Source: CAZPWQ01 sp964590495
Lineage (GTDB): Bacteria > Bacteroidota > Rhodothermia > Balneolales > Balneolaceae
Direction: 5' to 3'
NCBI GenBank assembly: GCA_964590495.1
Contig: CAZPWQ010000018.1
Span: 1 to 39,128 of the forward strand
Length of the DNA stretch: 39,128 bases
Shown: piece after piece, positions 1 through 7,582 of the stretch
Layout: every line of letters starts with the position of its first letter
Numbering within the stretch: position 1 is the first letter of the stretch
Made by a program: the position numbers and the translations under genes
The notes under the pieces: model-generated
What the model was told of the DNA's origin: nothing
Database searches by the model: none
What the model saw: the letters and a program-made list of their open reading frames with translations, nothing else

Positions 1-107
1 ACAGGATCAATCGGTTCAAACCACGACTTATACTTTTGATAGCTGATATTGTCCTGTATAATTTCCAGACATTGCTCCCATGCAGATTCGGCAGAAATAG
101 TACTCAA
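1..107 (-). CDS. dnaA: Chromosomal replication initiator DnaA, N-terminal fragment (cut by window edge)
   Basis: DnaA is the AAA+ initiator that binds oriC and opens the duplex. Only the first 35 codons are present, reading leftwards off the window. The translation contains AWEQCLEIIQDNISYQ followed by YKSWFEPIDP, the typical DnaA domain I opening (Trp near the start, then the KSWFEPI block). The likely start is TTG at 107-105, preceded by GGAGG with 9-nt spacing. No in-frame ATG lies close upstream. The gene faces away from three DnaA boxes at 162-431, the usual dnaA/oriC arrangement. The family call is firm for so short a piece; the TTG start is an inference. Confidence 0.85.
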   Translation of the reverse strand, partial: MSTISAESAWEQCLEIIQDNISYQKYKSWFEPIDP

Positions 108-161
108 AATCCCAAAACCTCCACTAAAAATTAAAAATTTACACCAAGCAGACCCTTCCAG

Positions 162-170
162 TTATCCACA
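162..170 (+). promoter_or_regulatory. DnaA box
   Basis: Exact TTATCCACA, the high-affinity DnaA box, 55 bp upstream of the proposed dnaA start. It may serve both origin function and dnaA autoregulation. Confidence 0.8.
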
Positions 171-259
171 CAATTGGGGCGTTCTCATCAATGCGACTGA
201 AACGAAGATGATAATTTCCGCGACAGATGTCAAAAAAATATTGGCTGGATTATCGAAAG

Positions 260-268
260 TTATCCACA
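260..268 (+). promoter_or_regulatory. DnaA box
   Basis: Second exact TTATCCACA, same orientation as the box at 162-170. Confidence 0.8.
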
Positions 269-422
269 ATGCTCTAAACAGTGTATCTTTATGCAAGCCA
301 ATAACTTAGCATTTAATGCACTGATCTATCAAATTTTGCTTGACAGCGCGTAATACTGTCCTGACATTGTTTTTCCCATTTATAGACACTCATTACAGGT
401 AGGAAAAAAAGTTTTCAACAAG

Positions 423-431
423 TTATCCACA
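423..431 (+). promoter_or_regulatory. DnaA box
   Basis: Third exact TTATCCACA, immediately next to the 8-bp inverted repeat that brackets an AT-rich segment ending at the 3' end of prmC. Confidence 0.8.
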
Positions 432-495
432 GTCGGAATCGACTCACTTCTTAACAAATATTAGGGAAATTTAATGGTTTGTTTCCGACTTCCTT

Positions 496-1359
496 TTATT
501 GCCGCTGAGCGGTAATGAATCGGGCTTTTTTATCGTAATCTTTCACCAGATTTGTTTGCCACGTTTCGGCCCCGAAAAGATCCAAAATATCGTCAGCATG
601 AAGCTCATGGATTTCCAGGTAAAGGCTACCCGTACTCTTAAGATATTTCTCGGCAAAACGGATAATACTCCCGTACATTTTTTCCATGCTGTCGTAAAAC
701 AGGGCACGGGATGGCTCGTACTCATATACCTGCGGTTCAAGACTCTCTTTTTCGTCGGGATGGATGTACGGAGGATTGGAGACGATGATATCCAGATCCG
801 AAACCCATTCGAATGAACCGGGCTCGGTAATATCACCCTGTAAGCAGGTAATATCCGTTTCATTTTTGCGAGCGTTCTCCCTTGCAACGTCTAATGCGGT
901 TTGCGAAATATCACAGCCCGACAGCTGCCATTCTGGGCGTTCCATTTTTAAAGCGATTGGTATGCAGCCTGAACCGGTCCCGATATCCAGCACATTCTTC
1001 AGGTCTTTCCCGGAATGTTGTTCAAGAATGATCTCTACCAGCTGTTCGGTTTCAAGACGTGGAATTAGTACACCGGGTTTTACTTCTATCCGTGCGTTCA
1101 TAAAATCGGTATAGCCGACAATATATTGAAGCGGTTCATGTGCGGCACGTCTTTTGACCAACGGACGAAGAACATCCAGTTCCGAAGGAGAAAGGGGACG
1201 ATCAAAATTCAAATAAAGATCGAGGCGCTTCATATCCAGCGTCTCTGCAAGCAGCCATTCAATGCTGTGCCGGGGATCGGGTATTCCTTTTTCTGAAAAA
1301 TAATCGGTAGTCCATTCCAGCATGGAAAGGACAGTCCAATCCTCATGCCTGGTACTCAT
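496..1359 (-). CDS. prmC: Release-factor glutamine methyltransferase PrmC (HemK)
   Basis: PrmC uses S-adenosylmethionine to N5-methylate the Gln of the GGQ motif in release factors RF1 and RF2 in the cytoplasm. The 287-residue product has the usual length. It has a helical N-terminal part (about 1-90) that binds the release factor, then a Rossmann methyltransferase domain with the SAM motif VLDIGTGSGCIPIALK and the catalytic motif SNPPY (in IIVSNPPYIHPDE) that holds the target Gln. It reads towards oriC and dnaA. A 131-codon gene lies 24 bp upstream on the same strand, so the two are probably co-transcribed. No anomaly is seen. Confidence 0.95.
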   Translation of the reverse strand: MSTRHEDWTVLSMLEWTTDYFSEKGIPDPRHSIEWLLAETLDMKRLDLYLNFDRPLSPSELDVLRPLVKRRAAHEPLQYIVGYTDFMNARIEVKPGVLIPRLETEQLVEIILEQHSGKDLKNVLDIGTGSGCIPIALKMERPEWQLSGCDISQTALDVARENARKNETDITCLQGDITEPGSFEWVSDLDIIVSNPPYIHPDEKESLEPQVYEYEPSRALFYDSMEKMYGSIIRFAEKYLKSTGSLYLEIHELHADDILDLFGAETWQTNLVKDYDKKARFITAQRQ

Positions 1360-1383
1360 AAAGTGCTCGTAAATAAGTGAGCG

Positions 1384-1779
1384 TTATTTTTTTTCCTGGT
1401 CCTCAGGCTCCTGATCTTTTTCCTGCTGAACGGTAAGTCCGAATCTTTTTGCAAAATCCAAAATAAAGTCGGTTACTTCATCATCAATTGTTCGTTTCTC
1501 TTCATCAAGGGAGCTTCCACGAAAACCCATGCGTCCGCCGGTTTTCTTAAGCTCAAACCGGCTTTGTTTTCCGGTAAATTCAATAACACAGGTAAGAGTT
1601 ACACTGGCGTTGATCTGTTTTTCATATTCCTCATAAACAGCCACATGTACCTCGTCGCTGGTCTCCGAAGACTGATATTTATACAAGTATTTAGGTTCGA
1701 TACTGTCAAATAATTGTGTCGGCATTCTCCGAAGAGTCCCCCCCGGTCCAAATACAATATACTTGCTAACGGTACTCAT
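1384..1779 (-). CDS. Unrecognised 131-residue cytoplasmic protein upstream of prmC
   Basis: I do not recognise a family. The product has no signal peptide or membrane segment. It opens MSTVSKYIVFGPGGTLRRMP, is predicted mixed alpha/beta (strands around VHVAVYEEYE and ASVTLTCVIEF), and has a basic glycine patch (KKTGGRMGFRGSS) around residues 77-90. It ends in a charged, Glu/Gln/Lys-rich tail (QEPEDQEKK) that is probably disordered. Only 24 bp separate it from prmC, suggesting one transcript. The start has no strong ribosome-binding site, as for most genes here. It is likely real, because the ORF fills the space between prmC and a divergent promoter region. Confidence 0.7.
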   Translation of the reverse strand: MSTVSKYIVFGPGGTLRRMPTQLFDSIEPKYLYKYQSSETSDEVHVAVYEEYEKQINASVTLTCVIEFTGKQSRFELKKTGGRMGFRGSSLDEEKRTIDDEVTDFILDFAKRFGLTVQQEKDQEPEDQEKK

Positions 1780-1920
1780 AATGGTTTTACTTCAATTGTG
1801 AAATGCATTGATATGCTTTCTTCTTAAACAGCCTGAATAAACGTGATAATTAACCAATAGTCAAATACGGCTGTTTATATAAATGAAAAAAATACCTTAT
1901 TGTCAATTTACTGAATAATT

Positions 1921-1954
1921 TTTTGGAAAAATGAATGTTATAATGTTAATCTTG
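1921..1954 (+). promoter_or_regulatory. Possible promoter of the exported protein gene
   Basis: This is the AT-rich divergent region. TATAAT occurs at 1939-1944. Alternatively, TTTG at 1922-1925 and TAATCTTG at 1947-1954 resemble the Bacteroidota TTTG/TAnnTTTG promoter with a 21-bp spacer. The two readings cannot be separated by eye. Confidence 0.3.
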
Positions 1955-1994
1955 CTTGTAATAGTACTAAATCCTAATGATTGAAAGTAGGTTT

Positions 1995-2816
1995 ATGAAA
2001 AAAGTACCACAACTAATATGTGCGTTTGTATTTGCCGCATTTGCATTTCTGGCGGTAACTCCCGCTACGGTATTTGCCCAGCTCGAAGAGCCTGAAGTCA
2101 GAGATCTGCCGGATCCCAAAACGCCGGTATCTGAAGGTTTTAATAACAGCTGGTCGGTTGATATAATGATTAATAATTTCGGATTCGGGGTAGGAGGACA
2201 GTACGGGCGTGTTCTGGGACCTTATACAGAATTGACATTTAAGGCAGGTATTACGGGTATTCGTGATGTCAGTGAATTAACATTCCAGGATTTTTTTACA
2301 GGTAATCAAGTGATACCAAACAAGTATAACCGGGCAATTGGATTTCCATTTCTGGTCGGACTGAAAAAAAGACTCTTTGCCAGTCACATTCAGGATAATT
2401 TCAGGTTGTTCCTTGAAGGAGCTGCAGGCCCCGCATTGACGTTTGTATATCCTTATGTCAATGATGTGGATAACAGTGGTTACAGAACTTCCCAGGCCAC
2501 GCCGCAGGGTTTTCTTGTACCGATTGAAACAGTTAATGATTTTTTCAGCGGATGGAAAGACGGCGAAACCCAGTGGGGATTCAACGGGGAAATAAAAATA
2601 GGAGCTGATATCGGCGGCGGTTTTAAAAATCAGACAACCGTCGAAATCGGTTATTTCTTCTATTTTTTCGATCCCGGATTACAAATCATGGAACCCTATC
2701 GCGCTACAGGCTATAGTGATGAAGATGGTCTTCCGACAGGCCGGGAACCGTTCTTCGACGCCCAAAAATTATTCGGCACTCCCCAGATCAAGATCACCTT
2801 CGGCGGAATGTGGTAA
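1995..2816 (+). CDS. Exported, probably outer-membrane beta-barrel protein
   Basis: A 273-residue product if translation starts at the ATG at 1995. That start is preferred over 1977 because AGTAGG lies just upstream and it gives a clean signal peptide (KK, hydrophobic stretch LICAFVFAAFAFLAV, cleavage after VFA-Q). After a short acidic linker the protein alternates aromatic/hydrophobic and polar residues in strand-like blocks (WSVDIMINNFGFGVGGQYG, LTFKAGITGI, TTVEIGYFFYFF). It ends in ITFGGMW, an aromatic C-terminus typical of outer-membrane barrels. No specific family is recognised and its role is unknown. It stands alone between oriC-side genes and enolase. Confident as a gene, moderate on the barrel call. 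Confidence 0.75.
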   Translation: MKKVPQLICAFVFAAFAFLAVTPATVFAQLEEPEVRDLPDPKTPVSEGFNNSWSVDIMINNFGFGVGGQYGRVLGPYTELTFKAGITGIRDVSELTFQDFFTGNQVIPNKYNRAIGFPFLVGLKKRLFASHIQDNFRLFLEGAAGPALTFVYPYVNDVDNSGYRTSQATPQGFLVPIETVNDFFSGWKDGETQWGFNGEIKIGADIGGGFKNQTTVEIGYFFYFFDPGLQIMEPYRATGYSDEDGLPTGREPFFDAQKLFGTPQIKITFGGMW

Positions 2817-3198
2817 TAGAACACGGATGACGCAGATTGAGCGGATGTACACTGATAAAGTATTTAATGATCTATAGTACGGTCATTTGTGCCTTTTGGT
2901 GTCTTACTTCTTGCTTCTTGTTCACTCTCTGTCATTTTGTTTTGGGTATCCCTTAGGTGTAATAACCCGAAAACACCAAAGCAGGCAAATATTGAAAGCC
3001 TTAAAAGCTGTTACACAGAGTTACGCCCCCGTAGGGATGCCCGGGGCAAAAGGAGCACAAAGCTACAAAAAGTGATGGACAACGAGTCCGTGTCTAGCAT
3101 TTTGCGTCACACGTCTGGCATTTAGCATCTCGCGTCTTACCTAAAATACTTGTACCTTCCAGCCAATTATTTACCGGCAAACAAAATTAGTTACAGTT
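2817..3198. repeat. Gene-free gap built of degenerate short-period repeats
   Basis: The 382 bp between the exported protein and eno hold no credible gene. In order I see a decamer-like array at 2819-2860 (units around CACGGATGA, CGCAGATTGA, GCGGATGTAC). Heptamer-like CTTCTTG repeats follow at 2905-2930. Next is a copy of the TTACACAGAG/CACAAAG repeat at 2994-3072, interrupted by a GC-rich near-palindrome at 3025-3047 (GCCCC to GGGGC). A 7-bp-period array lies at about 3094-3135 (TAGCATT, TTGCGTC, ACACGTC, TGGCATT, TAGCATC, TCGCGTC). The eno promoter probably lies in the last 60 bp. Confidence 0.7.
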
Positions 3199-4482
3199 AT
3201 GAGCTTTATTGATGAAATTATTGGTCGACAGATCATCGATTCACGGGGTAACCCCACTGTTGAAGTTGATGTGATTCTGAGTAATGGAATAATGGGACGT
3301 GCAGCTGTTCCATCAGGTGCTTCAACCGGCGAACATGAAGCTGTTGAGTTGCGGGATCAGGCCGATCATTTTTTGGGAAAGGGAGTTACAAAAGCCGTCG
3401 AGAATGTAAACGGTGTAATTAATGAGGAGTTGCACGGACAGGAAGTATATAACCAGGTAGAAATAGATAACCTGCTCCTGGAACTGGATGGCACTGAAAA
3501 TAAGGCCAAGCTGGGAGCCAATGCTATTCTGGGTGTGTCGCTGGCCAGTGCAGAAGCTGCTTCAAGTGCTCTTAATTTGCCTTTATGGCGGTACATAGGG
3601 GGTGTTAACGCGAAGGTACTGCCTCTGCCCATGATGAATATTATCAATGGAGGATCGCACGCTGATAATAATGTCGATCTCCAGGAATTTATGATTATGC
3701 CGACGGGCGCCGAGAATTTTTCTCACGCCATCCGGATGGGGTCGGAAATCTTCCATAACCTGAAAAAGGTATTAAGTGGCAAAGGCTATAACACCTCGGT
3801 AGGGGATGAGGGAGGATTTGCACCCGATCTGGATTCCAATGAAGAAGCTGTGGAAGTAATTCTTGCGGCTGTTGAAAAGGCAGGATATGAGCCGGGTGAG
3901 GAAGTGGTAATTGCCCTGGACCCCGCCACCGCTGAATTTTATAACGCAGACGAGGAAGTCTACGAATTCAAATGGAGCGACGGCAGCAAACGATCGGCAG
4001 ATGAGATGGTGGAATTCTGGAGCAACTGGGTTGACAAATATCCGATTGTTTCAATCGAAGACGCGCTTGATGAGAACGACTGGAAGGGATGGAAAACGCT
4101 TACCGATGCTATAGGCGACCGCGTGCAGCTTGTCGGTGATGATCTGTTTGTGACCAATACCGAGCGGCTTGCAAGGGGAATAAGAGAAGGCGTTGCCAAT
4201 TCCATACTTATTAAAGTGAATCAGATAGGCACACTTACAGAAACATTGGATGCCATTGAAATGGCCCATAAAAATGACTATACAGCGGTTATCTCGCACC
4301 GCTCGGGTGAAACGGAAGATACCACGATTGCTGATCTTGCCGTTGCTACGAATGCCGGGCAGATAAAAACCGGTTCGATGAGCCGGACAGATCGCGTCGC
4401 CAAATATAACCAGTTATTGCGTATCGACGAACAGCTGGGAGCCAATTCCATCTTTTTGGGTAAGGATGTTTTTGGATTTTAA
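3199..4482 (+). CDS. eno: Enolase (phosphopyruvate hydratase)
   Basis: Enolase interconverts 2-phosphoglycerate and phosphoenolpyruvate in glycolysis and gluconeogenesis. The 427-residue length is standard. Recognisable blocks are the N-terminal IIDSRGNPTVEVDV and loop SGASTGEHEAVELRD; NIINGGSHADNNVDLQEFMI; the Mg-binding region around ALDPATAEFY, SIEDALDENDW and VGDDLFVTN; the catalytic-Lys strand ILIKVNQIGTLTE; and SHRSGETEDTTIADLAV with GQIKTGSMSRTDR near the C-terminus. All key motifs are intact. A hairpin terminator follows at 4527-4557, so eno is probably transcribed separately from recF. The start codon has only a weak ribosome-binding site. Confidence 0.98.
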   Translation: MSFIDEIIGRQIIDSRGNPTVEVDVILSNGIMGRAAVPSGASTGEHEAVELRDQADHFLGKGVTKAVENVNGVINEELHGQEVYNQVEIDNLLLELDGTENKAKLGANAILGVSLASAEAASSALNLPLWRYIGGVNAKVLPLPMMNIINGGSHADNNVDLQEFMIMPTGAENFSHAIRMGSEIFHNLKKVLSGKGYNTSVGDEGGFAPDLDSNEEAVEVILAAVEKAGYEPGEEVVIALDPATAEFYNADEEVYEFKWSDGSKRSADEMVEFWSNWVDKYPIVSIEDALDENDWKGWKTLTDAIGDRVQLVGDDLFVTNTERLARGIREGVANSILIKVNQIGTLTETLDAIEMAHKNDYTAVISHRSGETEDTTIADLAVATNAGQIKTGSMSRTDRVAKYNQLLRIDEQLGANSIFLGKDVFGF

Positions 4483-4526
4483 GACTGACACAATAGAGTT
4501 TCCATTTTAAAAATAAGTGACAGGAT

Positions 4527-4557
4527 ATAGCGAAGGTCGTTGGTCTTCGCTATTTTA
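4527..4557 (+). terminator. Rho-independent terminator after eno
   Basis: A 9-bp perfect stem, ATAGCGAAG (4527-4535) pairing with CTTCGCTAT (4545-4553), encloses a 9-nt loop and is followed by TTT. The right half of this hairpin is repeated at 4693-4708 because of the assembly duplication. Confidence 0.8.
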
Positions 4558-4747
4558 GTATCAGCAAAAGAAACGTTCATGCTCAATACAAGNNNNNNNN
4601 NNNNNNNNNNNNNNNNNNNNNNNNNNNNNNNNNNNNNNNNNNNNNNNNNNNNNNNNNNNNNNNNNNNNNNNNNNNNNNNNNNNNNNNNNNNNCGTTGGTC
4701 TTCGCTATTTTAGTATCAGCAAAAGAAACGTTCATGCTCAATACAAG
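4538..4747. other. Spurious assembly gap: 100 N flanked by identical 55-bp words
   Basis: Bases 4538-4592 and 4693-4747 are identical (55 bp, starting CGTTGGTCTT and ending CAATACAAG) and enclose exactly 100 N. This is what results when two contigs overlapping by one assembly k-mer are joined as if a gap lay between them. Deleting 155 bp gives a continuous eno-recF junction of 96 bp. The left copy also creates a false second recF start at 4579. Confidence 0.9.
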
Positions 4748-5861
4748 CCTCAGGTTGCAGAATTTTCGGAACCACATCGAAACGGATGTGGAGTGGGCAC
4801 CCCATATGAACGTAATTATCGGTCCGAACGGGGCGGGAAAGACGAATTTGATCGATGCTATTCATTATCTCTGTATGAGCAGGAGTTTTGTTGCAAGCAG
4901 CGACAGGTATGTAGTCAACCAGGATGCATCCTTTTTTATGATCAAGGGACATTTCAAGGGAAATATCCGCTCCAGCTTCGATGTGGGCTGCTCATACTCG
5001 CGCGGTGAAGGTAAGAAGATCTTCGTAAATGAAAGTCCGCTTGATCGCCTTTCGGATTTAATCGGTATGGTCCCGGTTGTTGTATTGGCTCCCGGTGACA
5101 AGAAGTTGACGAGCGAAGGTCCTTCTGAACGCCGCTCCTTTATCGATTCTTTTATAAGCCAGATCTCTCCCCGGTATCTGCAGGATCTCATTGATTTTCG
5201 TAAAGCCCGGAAACAGAGAAATAAGCTGCTCCAGGATTTCCGCGGAAGCCGTGATGTTCTGCTGGCCTATCTCGAACCGTGGAATGTGCAATTGACAGAA
5301 AGCGGCTCCCGTATTGTAGCAAAGCGTACACAGGTATTGAATCAGTTCCAGGATTATCTGTCGAGAGAGTATGAGGTTATATCCGGAATGCGGCACAAGC
5401 CACACCTTACATACCAAACTTTTTGTGATCCTTCAGATGATGCGGAAGTCATACACGATCGCTATACCGAAAAACTTAAAGAAGAACAGGATCATGAGCT
5501 GGAACGCGAAATTACCACTGTAGGCCCGCACCGGGATGAAATTGTCTTTTATCTGGATGATTTCGAATTGCGTAAATATGGCTCGCAGGGCCAGCATCGT
5601 CTTTTTGCACTTGCTTTGAAACTGGCTCAGCTTTTGTATTTTTCAGATGAACTGGATGATCTGCCGATATTTTTGCTGGATGACGTATTCGGTGATCTTG
5701 ATGCCCAACGCACTGAAGTGCTTTTACAGGCGTTAACAGAACATGCCGGACAAACTTTTGTGACTGCTGCAAATCCTATTTCGTTTGATGAATATTTAAC
5801 ATTCGACGACCGAAATAACCGGCAGTACAAGGTAGAACAGGGATCGTTAATTGTTTTGTAA
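4734..5861 (+). CDS. recF: DNA replication and repair protein RecF
   Basis: RecF is an SMC-like ATPase that works with RecO and RecR to load RecA at single-stranded gaps. The true start is the ATG at 4734 (MLNTSLRLQNFRNH), giving 375 residues, a normal length. An upstream in-frame start at 4695 falls in the eno terminator region and is rejected. Motifs seen are Walker A in IIGPNGAGKTNLIDAIH, the TVGPHRDE block, the ABC signature GSQGQHRLFALALKLAQ and Walker B PIFLLDDVFGDLD. It lies about 4.3 kb from oriC, with a DUF721 gene 11 bp downstream. dnaN, often adjacent, is not in the window. Confidence 0.95.
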   Translation: MLNTSLRLQNFRNHIETDVEWAPHMNVIIGPNGAGKTNLIDAIHYLCMSRSFVASSDRYVVNQDASFFMIKGHFKGNIRSSFDVGCSYSRGEGKKIFVNESPLDRLSDLIGMVPVVVLAPGDKKLTSEGPSERRSFIDSFISQISPRYLQDLIDFRKARKQRNKLLQDFRGSRDVLLAYLEPWNVQLTESGSRIVAKRTQVLNQFQDYLSREYEVISGMRHKPHLTYQTFCDPSDDAEVIHDRYTEKLKEEQDHELEREITTVGPHRDEIVFYLDDFELRKYGSQGQHRLFALALKLAQLLYFSDELDDLPIFLLDDVFGDLDAQRTEVLLQALTEHAGQTFVTAANPISFDEYLTFDDRNNRQYKVEQGSLIVL

Positions 5862-5872
5862 CACACATTTTT

Positions 5873-6175
5873 ATGGCACGTTTTAGATCAAATACTCCCA
5901 AACCCCTGAAGGAAGCACTTAAAGACTTCCTTGATAACTATCCGCATCGAAAACGACTCAAAAAGGGTATGATTTTGTCACTATGGCAAAGTACCGTAGG
6001 TGAACGCATCGCAGAACAAACCGAGAATGTTCATTTTGAATACGGTAATTTGGTAGTACATGTGAAAAATCCTGCCTGGAGGCAGGAAATTCATATGAAA
6101 CGTTTTAGCATCGCAAAAAAGCTTAATGACCAGGTGGAGGAAAAAATTATAAAAGAAATTGTTGTACGATCATGA
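5873..6175 (+). CDS. dciA: DUF721 / DciA-like putative replicative-helicase loader
   Basis: A 100-residue basic protein with the DUF721 pattern: an N-terminal KEALKDFLDNYPHRKRLKKG helix, then the core LWQSTVGERIAEQTENVHF, LVVHVKNPAWRQEI and MKRFSIAKKLND. DciA is the ancestral helicase loader found in bacteria that lack DnaC/DnaI. The short single-domain form matches the version common in Bacteroidota. It starts 11 bp after recF and should share its transcript, which fits a replication role near oriC. The family call is strong. The loader function is transferred from characterised homologues and not proven for this short form. Confidence 0.8.
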   Translation: MARFRSNTPKPLKEALKDFLDNYPHRKRLKKGMILSLWQSTVGERIAEQTENVHFEYGNLVVHVKNPAWRQEIHMKRFSIAKKLNDQVEEKIIKEIVVRS

Positions 6176-6259
6176 CAGGAATTGATTCACGCTGCCGGAG
6201 GATATATATTCTGATGTTCCGGAAAGAGCCTGGAGACGGTATCTTAATATAATCACACT

Positions 6260-7270
6260 ATGGAAAGATCGAAGTTTGAAAATTTCAAAAATAATCTGAC
6301 GGATTCCTGGCAAGGATTGTTAAAGAAGTCGGATGAAGAATCTTCGTCCGGACTCGGCCGGGAAAAGATAGTTGTTTTTGCCGTTTCCGCTATTCTGGCT
6401 TTTTGTTTATGGCTTTTGGTTAATTTGAGCCGTGACTTTAATCTTGATATTAATTTGCCTATAACTGTGGCAAATGTACCTCAGGATCAGGCTCTGAGGG
6501 AACCCTTGCCGGAAACAGCCACAGTAGGAATAAGCGGGGAAGGGTGGAAGCTGATCAATTTTTATAATAATCCGCCTCCTATTGATGTAAATATTACTGA
6601 TTCTGAAATAAACCTGTATGACCAGGTTCGTCAGAATATGAATGCCCTTCCGGATATCAACGTGCAAAAAGTTCAGCCACTGATTTTATCGGTAAATCTT
6701 GAGGAAAAAGTATCAAAGAAGGTGCCGGTTGTTTCTAATATTGAGCTTTCGTTCAGAGATCAGTTTGATTTGGTTGATTCCACCTCGATTCAACCTGACA
6801 GTATTACGGTAACAGGCGCTTCTTCGCTCGTGGAAAATATCACGGAATGGCCAACCGATTCACTTCTTATATCTGATGTTTCTGAAGATATATCACGCAA
6901 TATACCCCTTGTAGAACCTGAAGAACTTATATCTTTGGAGCAAAGCGTGGTTCATTATACTGCACCTGTTGCGCAATTTACTGAAGGGGAGATAAGAGTA
7001 AGGGTGAATACGCGAGATCTGCCGATCACAAGTAATGTGAGTTTTAGTCCTTCATCCATCAGCGTAAAATTCGATGTACCGATAGTCAATTATGCCGATC
7101 TTGAGGACACCGACCTTTTTGATGCATATATATCGTACGAGGATCTTATGGACGATTCAACCGGATTTGTAAGACCGAAGATCGAGCTGAAACAGGAAGT
7201 TGATTATCCCATAAAATTACGGTCATTCCAGCCCAACAGGGTCGCTTACTTTATGGTGCTCGATAGTTAG
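6260..7270 (+). CDS. YbbR-domain membrane-anchored protein
   Basis: A 336-residue protein with a soluble N-terminus of about 35 residues and one transmembrane segment (VVFAVSAILAFCLWLLVNLS). Repeated YbbR-type beta domains follow outside the membrane; the recurring pattern is 'I.L.V.NVP' and 'V.V.G....V'. YbbR proteins in Firmicutes (CdaR) regulate the diadenylate cyclase CdaA. Here cdaA is not adjacent, so that partnership is unproven. The gene lies 84 bp after the DciA-like gene, same strand, and ends just before a long inverted repeat. The domain assignment rests on fold-like repeats, so confidence is moderate. Confidence 0.75.
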   Translation: MERSKFENFKNNLTDSWQGLLKKSDEESSSGLGREKIVVFAVSAILAFCLWLLVNLSRDFNLDINLPITVANVPQDQALREPLPETATVGISGEGWKLINFYNNPPPIDVNITDSEINLYDQVRQNMNALPDINVQKVQPLILSVNLEEKVSKKVPVVSNIELSFRDQFDLVDSTSIQPDSITVTGASSLVENITEWPTDSLLISDVSEDISRNIPLVEPEELISLEQSVVHYTAPVAQFTEGEIRVRVNTRDLPITSNVSFSPSSISVKFDVPIVNYADLEDTDLFDAYISYEDLMDDSTGFVRPKIELKQEVDYPIKLRSFQPNRVAYFMVLDS

Positions 7271-7307
7271 GAGCCAGATTTCCCAAAACGTTACCGGCAT
7301 CACAATC

Positions 7308-7534
7308 CCACCACTGACGTCATTCCGACCGCAGCATCGGACGAATTCCCCGATGCGGAGTGGAGGAATCTCATCCGTGGTGCAGAGGCATTGAATCCAT
7401 TACAGTTGCATTTCCTTGCAAGGGCAACTAAAATGAACCTTTTATTGAGTTGACTGCCATTCCAGAGCGAATGAGATCCCTCCGTTTCAGTCCGCAAAAA
7501 CCGCGGGCTTCCAGTCGGGATGACATCGTGGTGG
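7308..7534. repeat. 227-bp imperfect inverted repeat with a small palindromic insert in each arm
   Basis: The left arm begins CCACCAC (7308) and runs GTCATTCCGACCG to AGTGGAGGAATCTCATCC. The right arm is its imperfect reverse complement, ending GTGGTGG (7534). The arms match a dispersed intergenic sequence type I know from Bacteroidota-like genomes. Each arm is interrupted at roughly the same point. In the left arm the interruption is GCATCGG (7334-7340) to CCGATGC (7350-7356). In the right arm it is CCGC (7492-7495) to GCGG (7503-7506). It occupies the convergent space between the YbbR gene and ispH (7271-7582), where I see no gene. Confidence 0.75.
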
Positions 7535-7582
7535 TTATGAATACCTGACATAACACTGCAGTTTGAGATTTGAACAACATCC

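Larger units (their letters stand above)
108..495. other. oriC: Probable replication origin (oriC) between dnaA and prmC
   Basis: This 388-bp gap has no credible gene. It holds three exact TTATCCACA DnaA boxes, all in the same orientation (162-170, 260-268, 423-431), and a one-mismatch box TTATAGACA at 380-388. An 8-bp inverted repeat, AGTCGGAA at 431-438 and TTCCGACT at 483-490, brackets an AT-rich stretch that could be the unwinding element. It abuts the 5' end of dnaA, and recF and a DciA-like gene lie within 6 kb. GC skew across the whole genome, which would settle it, cannot be computed here. Confidence 0.8.

Noticed and set aside
49..309. 86-codon plus-strand reading frame across the dnaA start and origin
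   Set aside because: It runs antisense through the dnaA start and over two DnaA boxes, and its product shows no protein-like pattern.
2887..3125. Two overlapping short frames of 62 and 78 codons upstream of eno
   Set aside because: They lie entirely in repeat arrays; the composition follows the repeats and no domain is visible.
4538..4747. 55-bp direct repeats around N runs as a mobile-element or CRISPR-like signal
   Set aside because: Identical length at both sites and exactly 100 N between them point to assembly overlap, not biology.
4583..4777. Minus-strand frame spanning the first N run
   Set aside because: Made mostly of N; an artefact of the duplicated assembly flanks.
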